From contig JAMXBB010000011.1 of assembly GCA_024138015.1 (NCBI GenBank), positions 32,442,047 to 32,506,046 of the forward strand: DNA of 64,000 nucleotides, written 5' to 3'. Below are positions 12,810-24,470 of the stretch, piece after piece. This DNA is from Lumnitzera littorea (lineage: Eukaryota; Streptophyta; Magnoliopsida; Myrtales; Combretaceae). Under the pieces are notes generated by a model that made no database searches, was not told the DNA's origin, and worked only from the letters and a program-made list of their open reading frames with translations. The translations under genes were made by a program, and so were the position numbers. Each line of letters opens with the position of its first letter. The first letter of the stretch is position 1.

Positions 12810-13690
12810 TTAGGTTGGTTCTTTGGAATTGTCAATCTTAGCCATCATTATCCTCTTATGAGGACATTCAAAAACTATATGACCAAATCTTAAACACTCA
12901 AAACAATTAGTTTCACTAGCCTTCTTCCTACAGTAATTCTGATCACATCCTTCTAGCTTTTGCACTTGTGGAGTTCTATAGTTACTTATTTCTCCTTTCT
13001 CTAGATTTTTAGGACTTCTCCTTTCATCGTTAATTACATAACCATCCCCATCCCTCGGGTCCACTACTCCTATTGCCTTTGTTTGAGTATTGGATGATTT
13101 AGTTTTATGCTTTCGTTTATGTTTTTTAACCTTAGTGGCTGGTGCAACAAGATCCTCTAAACTACCATAAGATTGTAACTCCATCACTTCAACAATCTCA
13201 TATCATATGCTTGCAAAATATCAAATAATAGTGTTTTCCTTAAGTTCTAATATTTCTTATTGAATTTTGAACATCTTTATTGAACAGACATCTCTTGCTT
13301 AAAGTGATTGGGAATAAATCTCCTCTACATGAGTCCCTTCATCAACTAATACATTCTTTCCTCCTCTTCTCCTTCCCTTGACCTCTGTACCTTCAAATCC
13401 TTCCACCACAAACCTGCTTATTTGGTTAACTCTAACAAAGCTAACTTTACATTGGTGTAATTATCATATTCATAACAAGCAAACAACTTTTTTACCTTAT
13501 ACTTGTACTCTAAATGTCATTTAAGGGAACAACTTCTAGTAAAGGATGGAAATTTCAACTTAATCATTTCAAGACCATAATTGTTGTTGCTTTTACCTTA
13601 GCTAACGTTAAAATTATCAACTTCATCTTCTTGATCAACTTGCACCCATCTTGGCTCATGTCATCATACCACCTTAGGAGCCATTGGATT
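12810..13690 (-). pseudogene. Degenerate Ty3/gypsy chromovirus gag
   Basis: On the minus strand, about 13500-13300 reads YKVKKLFACYEYDNYTN...LALLELTK-AGLWWKDL...RRFIPNHFKQEM, the standard gag core (WE..VE.IFE...W, LHWW, RRFVP..Y). Toward 13200 comes an IVEVMELQSYGSLEDLV segment. A 125-residue open stretch (13187-12810) is Lys-rich and ends in a CCHC knuckle, CFECLRFGHIVFEC (C-X2-C-X4-H-X4-C), that packages RNA in intact elements. Stops and a deletion between the core and the tail break it. No pol or LTR pair was found nearby, so it is a fragment. The family is clear, but the exact clade is not. Confidence 0.75.
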
Positions 13691-13699
13691 CTCTTCTCG

Positions 13700-15450
13700 A
13701 GCTCACTCTTAAGCATCTAAATATTGTAATGAATCAATAAGACTTCACATCAATTGTTCTAAGACATTTAGATGCTTACAATTATTAGTTCATCAGTTGA
13801 ATCCACCACTATTACCCTTGCTAACTAAAGAATTACCATCATTATTGATACTCTCATTTGACATAGTTGTTTATACAAATAAACCAACCTTACGTTTTTG
13901 ATCTTGTACTCCAACACCATGATGATATACCTAAATCCTATAGAGACTCATGACATGATCAATGTGACATAGCAAAATTACTAAAAGAGAATGCTTTTTG
14001 GTATTTTTGGGTTTAATATATAGAAAATAAATTTTTTTGTGGTGCTTTGTGATATAATGATTGAACTTGAAATTAAATAAGGATTTGGATGATTCTAGGA
14101 TTTGATATTATGCACTAATTATGGAGACGAACTTGATTGATTACTTTCTAATATTCATGTTATATGTAGTATTAGAAAACAATCGAGTTGTTAAAGGAAG
14201 TAATTGGAAGGTTTAATAACAAAGTCATTACTAAGACTTGATATGACATGAATCACAAAAATGAACATAAGTATGCAATAATCTACAGAATATATAGATA
14301 AGTACAAGGGTTTGCCACAATCTCAAGAAATTGATAACAGCATGAAAATTGAGGGAAAGGTCAATTAACAATGTTGATTAAGAAAGGAGTCTTCAACTCA
14401 TACTTTCTTCCTTATAGGTTACATATTTACATTAGAGCAATTATAGTAGTAAATAACTATCTAAAAGAAAGTTACATCAAAAAGGAAACAAAAGAACCAT
14501 AAAGAGAGAATTAAATAACAACTCTAAATTATTTTCCTAATTATTCAAATTTTAGAATGCCCTCCCTCCAATTGTTGAAGATAGGCAATATTGCTTGATT
14601 CTCTTATAAAAATTTCCCTTCTCAGCTACTAGAAATAAACTCTTTAAATACTTGTTTATTAAGTCAATATTAATATCAAAGATCCTTTTCCTTTTATACT
14701 ATATAACATAAACTACCTTGAGTCTACATATAATGATATAAAAGCTAAGTCAATTCTACTTTTAGCAACTTTTTCTTTCATGAAAAGCTATATGCTTTTG
14801 ATTTTGATAAACCCTTGATAACTTTTCAAGCTACCTTTTCTTTTGACCATCATTTCAAAAGACCCCTTTAGTTTACTTTTGACTCGTAGTCTTGACATCA
14901 AAAGTTCTACATATTTGCTTATGTCCATGAACGTAGCTTAAATTCTTCCTTTTTTGAATCCCCATTCATCTTTGGCCTTCTTATCTCTCATTGGAGGTTC
15001 TGGCTCCCTTTTTGATTCCCATCAATAGGTCATAGGACAAGTATAAGGTATGAAGACATTACACTCATATCTTACCTTATTGGAATAAGTTCTAAAAACT
15101 TGCTATCCATAACTTACCTCATGACCTTCGATACTTATTTGGAACCTACCTTGTCAAGTAAAGTATAGATAGATATCTTGTACAATAAGGTTAGCCACTC
15201 ACCCCTAGGTAAATGCTTCTTTTTTATTTTTTTTTCCCTCTTTTTCTTTGCTTTTCCTTAATTATTATATCTAGTGTCCTTCTTTCTAAATTCTAATTAT
15301 TCATCATAAAAATTGATTTGCTTATCATTTAAAAGTTGAAATTTCATAGATTTAAAAATAATAGATATTATAAAAATTCATATGGAAGGGTAAAAATAAA
15401 ACATATTCATTTGAGTTGGACTTTTTTAAATTAATAGATAAGTTAATGTA
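13700..15450. other. AT-rich sequence upstream of the dead gag
   Basis: No convincing coding sequence. By position, on the 5' side of a minus-strand gag, it may include the leader and an LTR of the same element, but I could not find a primer-binding site or repeated LTR ends. Confidence 0.3.
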
Positions 15451-15454
15451 ATTT

Positions 15455-15760
15455 TTTTTATTTTTAATATGTTCATACATGTTAAAGGTGACGTAACAAA
15501 TATACCTTTGTGTAATATCTTCATTTTACTAATGTGTTAGATTTGTGCATTGATAAAAAATATACATTTGTGTAATATCTTCATTTTTCTAATAAATTCG
15601 TGCATTGATAACTTTTACTAATGTGTAATATCTTCATTTTACTAATGTGTTCTTAGATTTGTGTAATATCTTCATTTTAAATTAAATATATGTAGTAATA
15701 ACTTTTCTTTTTATTTTTAATATGTTCATATATGTTAAAGGTGACAACAAATATATATTC
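15455..15760. repeat. Local direct repeats with a TGTGTAATATCTTCATTTT core
   Basis: The 19-base core occurs at about 15509, 15569, 15623 and 15660 at ~40-60 base spacing. The flanking block TTTTTAATATGTTCATA(C/T)ATG with TTAAAGGTGAC occurs on both sides (15461 and 15713). The arrangement suggests replication slippage or a degraded minisatellite. Confidence 0.7.
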
Positions 15761-16054
15761 GTTTTTTTTTTAAATATTTCAACTACATAACCTTGTTAAT
15801 TGAATATCATTGATTATGTAGAAGAATAATTTAACAATATGTTCCTACTAACCTACCAAAAAATATTTTTATTCAATTGACCTAAAATTCCTAATTACCA
15901 TTAACTTTGTATTCATTAACTTATAAACAATCACAATCTTGTTGTATCACCATACAATTAGGCTTAGTTCTTCCCCTTGTTTCATTGTACGATTTGATTC
16001 ATCTATGTCACTCTTTTTTGCATAAAGATCTTGCCATCCCAACATCTTAGTAAT

Positions 16055-16834
16055 TAGAGTTGTGTAAGTAAGTCAAGTGAGCTAACCTGCCCTACCCTGC
16101 CTTCCATTAGCTCGTGGGTTAAGTGGGTTGGCTCACTTGTAAATACGAGTTGGAATTTCTAACCTAACCTGCCTCGTGATGGGTTAAGTGAGTCCATCCG
16201 TGAATTATATTATTTTTCATTTTTTATGAATGCATTATGTAGAATATTTATAAATTATAAATCATAACTCACAATCTTATCGATTCTAATGTTTATATTT
16301 AGTTTTTATTTACTATAATATTTAATTTTCATTTTGTTTTTAAATATATTCATAACATATGTACATATATTTGCATCGACGTTTATATACTTTATAAAAA
16401 TCAAACATAAAATGGAAAAAACAAAAGAAATAAATTGTTTCTTAGACTTATTTAACAATATATCAAACCATATTTATAATTAGCTTTACATAACAATAAT
16501 AATTATATATACTACGACATTAATATGATGATCAACTTCATTATGCAATTATTTTGAATGTTTCATATAAGTTAGTATATAAAGTAACCATATACTATAT
16601 TTATTATTTCTTGTCATAAATAGTTAATAATAAACACATTTTTGTTGTACAATAAATTGAACAATATATTATAGTTAATTAGATATAAGCATAACATATA
16701 TGATATAGCAATGCTTCCATTTCAATGACTGAATATGTTTCGAAATGAAATAAAATATCAATTACATTTCTGAAAAACTTAATCTTAAGACCTAAAATAT
16801 ACCTAAAAGAAATGCATGAATAGAACACTATAAT

Positions 16835-16866
<32 letters not shown>

Positions 16867-17049
16867 TTTTAGTATGGGTTGGCAAGCGAAGTCGCCTCGC
16901 AGTGGGTTGGCCCACTTTGACCCATGAATTAAGTAGGGCGGGTTGGAAAAGCCCGCATTTAAGAGGGTCAAAATTTTTTAGCCTGCCTTATATTTTTTAG
17001 CAGATTATGTAGACCGGTTAATGTAACCCGCCTCGCTTGTACAACTTTA
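16055..17049 (+). mobile_element. Non-autonomous hAT-type element with 8-bp target duplication
   Basis: The left end TAGAGTTGTGTAAG and the right end CTTGTACAACTTTA are imperfect inverted repeats. They are flanked by TTAGTAAT (16047-16054) and CTAGTAAT (17050-17057), an 8-bp target site duplication matching 7 of 8, which is diagnostic of hAT transposition. Subterminal regions are rich in GGGTTGG, GGCCCAC and AACCTGCC words in both orientations. No transposase is encoded. The interior is AT-rich with a poly-T run at 16848-16870. Confidence 0.75.
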
Positions 17050-17334
17050 CTAGTAATATTCCTTACTCTCTTTAGACTAGTCTCTTTTTACAATAGGTTG
17101 ACTAGGCCTAATAGCTTTCACATTAGTAAACTATGAATTATATACTTATTTGTAGGGAATTAACTTTGATATCATTTGCAATTATTCAAACATAATAGTT
17201 AATAGCTATCCAAACTAATAAGCATTTTCATCTTTTTAGCTTAAAAAGTTTCGAGCTAGTGTTAACTTAGTATTTATTATTATGACCTTATTAACAACTA
17301 AGATAAATCACACTTGGAATAGCTGGGTTTTTTA

Positions 17335-17625
17335 TAGATGTGCAATTGTGTTAAACGAGCTAACCTAACCTAGTCTATGTTGGCTTGCAAGTTAATAGGC
17401 TGAGCTTAAGCAGGTTAAAAAACCTTGGCTTAAACCCTTTTAAAAAAATAGGTTAAATAGGTCAACTAACGGGCTAAAGGCGTAATGTGTTAAAGGGACC
17501 GGCTTAAACTTGTCCACATTGGTCTATATGTTAAATAGGCCAAAATATCCTCGACCTAAAACTGTAAAAAAAAAAATAGGTTAAACAAGCTAGCCCATGG
17601 GGCAAAGTCCACCTGTACACCTCTA
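17335..17625 (+). mobile_element. hAT-like MITE (~290 bp)
   Basis: The left end TAGATGTGCAATTGTG and right end GTCCACCTGTACACCTCTA form TAGAGGTGTACA-type inverted termini. The interior has GGTTAAA, GGGCTA and AGCCCATG words like those of the element at 16055. Flanks GTTTTTTA and GTATTTTT match 6 of 8 and may be a decayed target duplication. Confidence 0.6.
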
Positions 17626-17872
17626 GTATTTTTACCTTTTTGTTACTTTGCATATATGTATTTTCATTATTGGCTTTTACCATACTTATTTTTATCTCTA
17701 TTTGTAAGTATGTATTAGAGGACATGCGTTGGATTCTAATTGGTCCAAATGATTCATTTAATAAATTAATGTTACTAAATACATTTAATCAAACATATTA
17801 ATAAAAATAATAAAAAATTACAAAAGGTGAAAAAAAAAAGACCTTACCCCCTACAATCGGTGGTTGGCCAAA

Positions 17873-17925
17873 CTTTTCTTCTTCTTCTTCTTCTTTTTCT
17901 TCTTCTTCTTCTTTCTTTTTTTCCT
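17873..17925. repeat. (CTT)n trinucleotide microsatellite
   Basis: Runs of CTT/TTC with a few T interruptions. The Lys-rich frame on the opposite strand is a product of the repeat. Confidence 0.85.
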
Positions 17926-18664
17926 TTTTGTCATTTTACTTTGTAGTAATTTCTTATTGATTTTGTTAATACATTGAATTAAAAGTAAATTACAAATACA
18001 TCTCTTTATATTTGCGTTATGTGCACATAGGCTCATATATTTTGAAAGTGTACTTTTGGACTGTGATATAACAATTTTCCCTCTAAATAGACAATAAAAA
18101 AATACTAAAATTAAAAAATACATAAATTCAATAATTAATTCATCTTAACTAGTTATGCTATAATATAATACATATTTTTATTATAAAAATGATTCTTAGA
18201 GAAATACTCATTTCTTGCAACATTGATGTGCTATGTCAAGGACTATGCTCTAAAGACAAGGTGCAACAAAATATATCTATTGTTTTCCCATATCATATTT
18301 TAAGTTTACGATCTAGTGAAGAGTAGATGTCATATTGGGTACTTGAACTTACTCATTTATTACAATGAACTATATAAGTTTAAAAGTGTTAATTTGGTAC
18401 ATGAACTTTTCTTATATTTGCTTTTGACTATAAGAGACTACCTAATTTGTCCAATTTTGTAATTAACTATGTAGTTTAGTTATTGTAAATGACCTTAAAA
18501 AGTTTATTGGTAATAAATAGGCACTTTTAAAGTTTAGGTAGTTAATTCCAAAAATAGACAAATTTATATAGCAAATGTGATATTTTTCCTTGAGTGAAAG
18601 GACCTTTTTTCTCCCTTGTTTTCCACTTCGAGAGGTTCGAAAAAAAAAAAAAATCAAGTAAAGT

Positions 18665-18775
18665 GGTTAGGGGAAACAAAATTACGTTTGGAGGGCTACG
18701 AAGGCGCTTTTCGAAAATGTGCCTTCAAGTTTTACAAAATTAACAAGGAATGTACCTTTCTGAAAAACGCTTTCT
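18665..18775 (+). repeat. MULE left terminal inverted repeat
   Basis: Pairs with the reverse complement of about 25385-25492. Shared blocks include GGGAAA-ACAAA-TTACxTTT, GGxGCTxxxAAGG, and CTTCAAGTTTTACAAAATTAACAA (continuous identity of 20-plus bases within 18722-18750). Identity drops at the very end, so the outer border is uncertain by a few bases. Confidence 0.75.
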
Positions 18776-18791
18776 TTGTTATTTAGTAAAG

Positions 18792-18870
18792 AAGAAGGCA
18801 CCTTTTAGAAAGGTGTCTTCAGTTATAATAAGATTATAACTGAAGACGTCTTTTAGAAAGACGCCTTCTT
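18792..18870. repeat. Near-perfect 79-bp palindrome inside the MULE left end
   Basis: Arms 18792-18829 and 18833-18870 are inverted copies (AAGAAGGCACC...TTATAAT / ATTATAACTGAAGAC...CCTTCTT) with a three-base centre and few mismatches. Each arm also holds a smaller AAGGC(A/G)CC...GGTGTCTT hairpin. It could form a cruciform or, if transcribed, a 38-bp stem. Confidence 0.8.
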
Positions 18871-19409
18871 TGCACCATATATACATGTTGAACATGAACA
18901 GAATGGTTCACTTTCATTGCCAAACACTTTTTTTCACTCTTTTCTCTGCCAACCACACCTATACCATCAAATCCTCTCTTTCAACCGTTCTTTATGCAAA
19001 ATTTCAACCTATAATCAAAGGTAAGCATCTCCTTGTATCAATCTACTTCATTTTTATGAATTTTTTGCATGATTGTTGCTTATTTTGAATTTCCCCAATT
19101 AGAACCCTAGAGTTACATGTGTATATATTTGATTGTTTTAGCTTGATTAAATGTTGTTTTTGTATGTCAATATGTGTTATACATCATGTAGTTACACTAT
19201 ATATTAATGATTTGTATATTTGTGTATAGATTTATCTTAGTGGAATTGAAATATTAGTGTTTTAAACTAAGCACTCCAAGTGTTCAGTGAAATGCTTGTT
19301 AAGAAGTTGTTTAGTTTAGCTTATGGAAAATGGCATGCGATCGTGTTGAATGGTGTACAAAGACTTATGTGCTAACTGACGCAATACTTGTAATGTAGAT
19401 AGGTTGAAA

Positions 19410-20575
19410 ATGGTGGTCACTATGAAATTTATGATTTTCGCCCATGAAAACATTGTGAGGGGAAATTTGAGGATGGAATATGATTGTGACCTAGTAAAGA
19501 TGTTGAAAGTGAGAACCAATGCAAATTTCTCTAATCTCCTTAAAAGGATTTGCGAAGTTGATTTAAGTGTTAGGATTAAGATTTTGTATAGATATCCCAA
19601 TGCCTAATTGAGAATTGTGACTTATGCTCTCATTGCCATCAAGGATGATAATGACATCGAAAATTTATTTGAGATGATGATGTTATCTTAAATCAGAAAC
19701 ATTTAGGTAGACCCATATCCACTATTTGTGCGTAATGAGTGGAGAAGTGGAAGGAACACTCCTTGTTGAGCAACATATTTGCATCCAATTGAGGGGAGCG
19801 AATAGGTGGCACTAGTTGAGGAGAATGAACAAATGACATTTGAATATGAGCTATTTCCTATGTTTGTGCACATGTAGGATGATGATAATGCTGTGGATGT
19901 GGTTGTTGAATCAGTCTTGTAGAAGGAACTTTCACATGATTGCGTGGTTCAGCAAATGGGAGGCTTAGTTAGCGATGATGAGGATGAGGATGATGATGAT
20001 GATGATGATGAGTGTAAGTTGAAGGGAGATGAGGAAGAGGAGCATGATGATGGTGACAATGATAGTGATAATGAGATGCCTCCTGTATGTCCCATTGTGC
20101 GCTTGAGGTGCCTGCCACTCATACCTTTCTTACAAAGATGCTTAGTGTGTACCCATACACTTTGGGTTTAAGTTCAATGGAGCCGATAGTAGCCTTGATG
20201 TAGAATTTAGAGATCCATGTGGTAGAAATAGGGGTAATGGATTTGATTCTTTTTTTTTTTTTTTCAACAATGGTAGGAAGGATTGTTACTTGAACTTTGA
20301 AAGGGATGTGAATGAGGAGTTTAGTAACTTGCAAGCCGATGAAGATCTTTATATAGGCATGAGATTTAATACTAAGGTGGAACTTGTAACAGTAGTAAAG
20401 TACTATCACATCAAACATCATGCTGACTTTAGGCTGTTGGAATCTAAAAAAAGCAAGTATCCTATCCTTTACTTTAAGCACAAGGATGGGTGCTAGTAGA
20501 GACTAAGGGCATGTAAGAAGAAGTTGGAGGGTATGTTTATGATAACTAGATTAGTAGGGCCTTACACATGTGTTA
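19410..20575 (+). pseudogene. MULE transposase, N-terminal part (PB1-like and MuDR DNA-binding domain)
   Basis: Translation from ATG 19410 runs MVVTMKFMIFAHEN...LSVRIKILYRYPNA, then after a stop LRIVTYALIAIKDDNDIENLFEMM. This is the PB1-like module seen at the N terminus of many plant MULE transposases. An acidic linker (D/E-rich, about 19975-20090) follows. Then comes YIGMRFNTKVELVTVVKYYHIKH...FRLLESKKSKY...KHKDGC-RLRACKKK...GPYTCVN (20345-20575), matching the MuDR-type WRKY-GCM1 zinc-finger DNA-binding domain (GMxF.s..e...a...y.i......C...GC.WrlrA...HTC). A GT...AG intron in the 5' leader is likely (19021-19398, donor AAAG|GTAAGC, acceptor ATGTAG). In-frame stops and shifts show it is dead. 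Confidence 0.75.
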
Positions 20576-20578
20576 ACC

Positions 20579-21512
20579 TGATAAGAATCAAATGACCAAA
20601 CCCTTGACCCATACCCGAGCTTGAGGGCTGGAAAGTATGGTTAGATGAATTCTTTCCTTAAGACTCACTACTGAGGAGTTTGAGCTGTTGCAATTTGCCG
20701 ATCTAATGCATTGGCCGAGCCAGACCCTCCTGCACTTGTCATTCATCTCTAGTTGTTGACCTGAACTGCACTTGAACGTTAGCTCGGCTCATTTGACCAT
20801 TAGCTTAGTCGACTTGAACCTAAGCCATGCCAAAAGTGTCTGAGGTGAATTTACCTTAGAAGAATTATCTACTCGACTCGGTATGACTAACTTACCACCC
20901 TTATTCGTCACCTCATCTCAGTAGAAAACAAATCAATTGTACAAAATTATCTTTTCTACTAGAATGTCATCTAGCTGCTAGGAGCCATTTATCTAACCAA
21001 GCATGTGATAGAATCATCCGTACAAGATACTCATTTTTTTTTGTATTTTCAATTGTATCCTTATTATTCCTTGAACATTACTTCTTTTAAATAATACCTT
21101 TTTAGTCTTTTCCATTTTAAGTAGGTTGCCTTAGTTTTTTAGGTATAAATACTTACCGTACTTATAGCTGCAATCCTCTTATCATCAATATACCAAATAT
21201 TCATTCTTTCATGAAAACTTCTCTTATTAGCTTGTTTACTTACTTCACTCTTATCTTAATGCTTAAGTAAGGCTAGATGGTGAACAACCTCATTAGACCA
21301 TCTTGTACATCATATTGAGTTGTGCCGTGAGTTTTCGAAGGTTTCACTGATGCGTCATATCTTTTGGCGCTGTTCGTGGGTTTGTTTTTCTTACTTTTTC
21401 TATTCTTTTGCCATACTTCCATCTCGTTCTTCAAGCTTTTTACAAGCTTGAACCCACCTTTGTGATCGAACTTGTTTGTTCTTAGTCCCCCATTCGCATC
21501 ACAACCCCATAA
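20579..21512 (+). mobile_element. Tat-type Ty3/gypsy LTR with primer-binding site, inserted in the MULE
   Basis: The LTR appears to run TGATAAGAATC (20579) to GATGCGTCA (21357). It has a TATA-type GGTATAAATAC near 21142, a possible promoter. Directly after it, CTTTTGGCGCTGTTCGTGGG (21361-21380) is the conserved primer-binding region of Tat/Athila retrotransposons (TTTGGCGCCGTT.GTGGG). About 130 bases of internal sequence follow before MULE coding resumes at GATCACCCACAATTGG (21521). Flanks TAACC (20574) and TAACT (21513) may be a 5-bp target duplication with one change. No second LTR is present, so this is a deletion derivative. Confidence 0.65.
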
Positions 21513-23760
21513 TAACTTAAGATCACCCACAATTGGATAACAATGCCATGGCTAGGGAGTTTCTTAATATCATTAGAAAAGATCTTGATAACAAAATTTC
21601 TTAGCTATGCAGTATTATTAAGAAATTGTTTGAATATATGGTCAATAATAGAAGGGTGTGGGTTAGTAAGATTAAGGCAATTGAAGCCGTGAAAGATATT
21701 TGGGAGAGGTCATATGATAATTTGCCACAACTTCTTAATACAATCCAAATGACTAATTGATACGGACTCGTAAGTGAACATATGAACCTTATATCACACG
21801 TAACCAAAGGGGGTGGGTCTAAGCTGCAAGATGGCTTGAAAAGTAAATGATAATTGAGGGAAAGCAGGGGTTCCCATGCATTGACATTGGATATGACGCA
21901 TTAACGCCGCATACGAGGTTAGGTTACACACGAGCTCAGGTTGCACTTGATATGATGCAAAGTATGGCTGAAAGTCACTCGTTACTAGTTTATGCTCTAA
22001 TGGGCTAGATAAGAGTAGCTCAAGAGAAAGAGGACACTTAGCTCAAGAGACGGTAAAAAGTCCAGTGTATTCTTCTATATATCTTCTTGCGGCTATTACA
22101 TTATATGACTATTTATAGTACCTTGTTAGGGTAAGTTCTATGTTACAAATAATTACAAAAAAGGAAATTACTATACAGGGAGATACAAAATCGTGCATAG
22201 TGAACGTTGTTTGTCAGAAAGGATAATACGGTTGTCAGTAAGGATAGTGCGTGTGCGTTTTTACTATGATTCTGATAGTATTGTGGTCTGAGTAGGGGTG
22301 GGCCTCTGTTGAGGCTTGTTAGGCATTAGAAGGGGCTGGACTGTGGTTGGTTTAGGGACAACTTACCTTGGGTTGGCCTTGAAGGGTTGGCTCCTGACAG
22401 TTTTGGTCGGCCTTGGCATAGTGGAGATTGTTGCACTTAGATTTGGTGCTTGGACTATGGTTTAGTAGAGGGTTCGACTCGACTCGGCATGCTGGTTGAT
22501 CACCTTAGCAACATCTTGGATAGCATGGAGAGCAAAGTAATTTAGTAGATTAGACTGAGGTAAGAACTGCTCTTCGGCACTTAACTCACCACGGATAGCT
22601 CAGCAAACCACTTGAGAGAGCCTTTAGGCTCAGGAGTGTATAATTGGTCCTTGATCCTTATCACTAACCCTAGTGTGAAGGTGGAGTGGATGTGAAACCC
22701 TTTGAGATAGTTAGGTATGATAGAGTTAAAGTGGATGTGGTAGTCTTTCGACCTATGCATAGAGGCATAGAAGTTCTGTAGGCTTGTGGTTGGTATTGAT
22801 GGCACGCTCTTATATGAAAAGTATTGCCACAAGTTACCGGCTACCACTAGTATGGACAGTAGGAACCATGTAGTTACGCTTGCTTTTGTATTAGTTGATG
22901 ATGAGATGCCCAAAACATGAGGTTGGTTTCTTAAGAATCTGAGGCAATACGTATGTAGTGACAAAACATGCTAAGAAACCATTTGCTTGATATTTGGTAG
23001 AGGGACAGGTATTTAGTTTGCATTGGATAGAAATGAGAATGAGTGGAAATCTCCTTTTGTGGTGCAATAGTGGTGTATACACCATGTTGCAAGCAACTTC
23101 AACAAGGTTCATAAGAGCTAACTGTACAAGAAGCAGGTGACTTTGGCAGCTATGCAAGCTTAGCTTCAAAAGTTTGAGGAATGCATGGAGAAGGTTCTGA
23201 GTATTAAGCTCGATGCTCTAGATTAGTTTTGTCCTTTGCCGATGCAGTAGTGGACTCTTACACATGACAAGGGCTATCTGTTTGGATATACACGTCCAAT
23301 CTTATCGAGAAGTATAATTTGGTATTGAAACATGCTCATGGTCTATCAGTTACATCACTTATGAGGAAGATCTTCTACAATTGAGTATTTCATTAGGATA
23401 AGAGACACAAAGAGGCACTTAAGTAGGTGGCTGTAAATTGACCATATACCAAATATGCAGCAGACATGTTAGAGGAGTAGGTGAAGTGAGCAAGTTCTCA
23501 TTGAGTGGTGCATTTCAATAGGTATAGTAAACTATACGAGGTTAAGACTCAAAGCAAGCGTGTAGGGAACAGGATGAAGGAAGGTGGACATGTGCAAACA
23601 GTCAACTTCAACAAGTGCATGTGCATCTGCAACAAATGGTAGATATATAAGATTTCTTGCTCACATGCTATTGTTGTTGTTGTTATAAGTTTTGAGCATG
23701 TAGACATCATGTCCTCTATTGGGGATTGGTATAAGTCTATACATTGGGTACAGTGTTACA
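21513..23760 (+). pseudogene. MULE transposase, middle and C-terminal parts (core and SWIM finger)
   Basis: After the Tat insert, 21521-21760 reads DHPQLDNNAMAREFLNIIRKD...VSKIKAIEAVKDIWERSYDNLPQLLN, the linker of MULE transposases (..KAW.AK.KA...I.G.W..SY..LP..L). After a second insert, 22740-23170 gives, across frameshifts, IDGTLLYEKY, VVTLAFVLVDDE, GWFLKNLRQYV, WCIHHVASNFNKVHKS, matching the MULE catalytic core (IDGTHL..Y, FA.V..E....W.WFL..L, C..H...N). 23600-23700 encodes CMCICNKW-IYKISCSHAI, a CxC...CxH SWIM zinc finger. Many stops are present. The D of IDGT and the E of VDDE are still recognisable. Confidence 0.75.
21830..22700 (-). mobile_element. Unclassified insert within the MULE transposase
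   Basis: MULE coding similarity stops near 21800 and returns near 22720. The gap reads best as a minus-strand LTR-like sequence: TGTCAGGAGCC at 22400 going down, with a promoter-like ACTATAAATAGTC (22107-22119). No coding region or paired LTR was found, so the class and borders are uncertain. Confidence 0.4.
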
Positions 23761-24470
23761 AAGCACACTTCTTCCATGTGGTGGCATGGTCACGGATATT
23801 GAGAAGCTGTTAGCTACTAGGTGCATAATGGATCGAGACATAAGGACGCACTTGACCCATGTGGTAGCAGTCTACCGAGATGCATTTGATAGATAGACTT
23901 TGAATCAGGTACGTATTTTCGATACTTTCATTACTATCTATTTCAATGCTTTACTTTGACACTAATTATAACAACGTGGTCTTCTAGGTCATTTTGGCAG
24001 CCATATTAGACGAGCATTCTAGAGATCTTATCGAACTTCTGCCAGCATAGCTAACACATTTAGGTAACTTGAGTGCTACTCATATGTTTCCACATAATTG
24101 AGTTGCATTTACTTGAGTATGTGGTACAACAGTTTGGTGGATTACAAATGATTTCACTGGAATCCAACACAGAGGAAGCTTTGCATCGTATTGACTTGCG
24201 TGGCTTGATGGATGTCGATTGGATTACGCAGCGTCTACCTCATATCACCACCTAGAATGATAGGTACACTTGGGTTATTCAGATTGATGAACCTAGAGTA
24301 GTATAGTGTGAGTATTGATAGTGATATAGGAGGATCACTCATTGATACATCAGTCAGACTGAAGCACTACTTGGACAGTTGGTAAGATGACTTTTGACTA
24401 CGATTATTTTTTTTACTTACCTTGCTTTATGTTGTCTTAATCATCTTCTCTTTTACAGGATGAAGAGTTC
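23760..24470 (+). pseudogene. Plant mobile domain (PMD) segment downstream of the MULE transposase
   Basis: 24080-24290 reads FHIIELHLLEYVVQQFGGLQ...LHRIDLRGLMDVDWITQRLPHITT-NDRYTWVI, matching the C-terminal half of the plant mobile domain (..RVmRQFG..Q.ip.......H.iDLRG..d.dW...h...i..W..R). Two intron-like segments have good signals: 23909-23987 (AATCAG|GTACGT ... CTTCTAG|GTC) and 24382-24458 (CAGTTG|GTAAGA ... TTTTACAG|GAT). PMD proteins include MAIN/MAIL1 in plants, and the domain also occurs in transposons. Here it lies on the transposase strand within the same terminal repeats. The upstream half is poorly preserved and stops interrupt it. Confidence 0.65.

Noticed and set aside
18870..19088. 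72-codon frame near the MULE left end
   Set aside because: It spans the probable 5' non-coding exon and reads through the intron donor at 19021. No transposase similarity.
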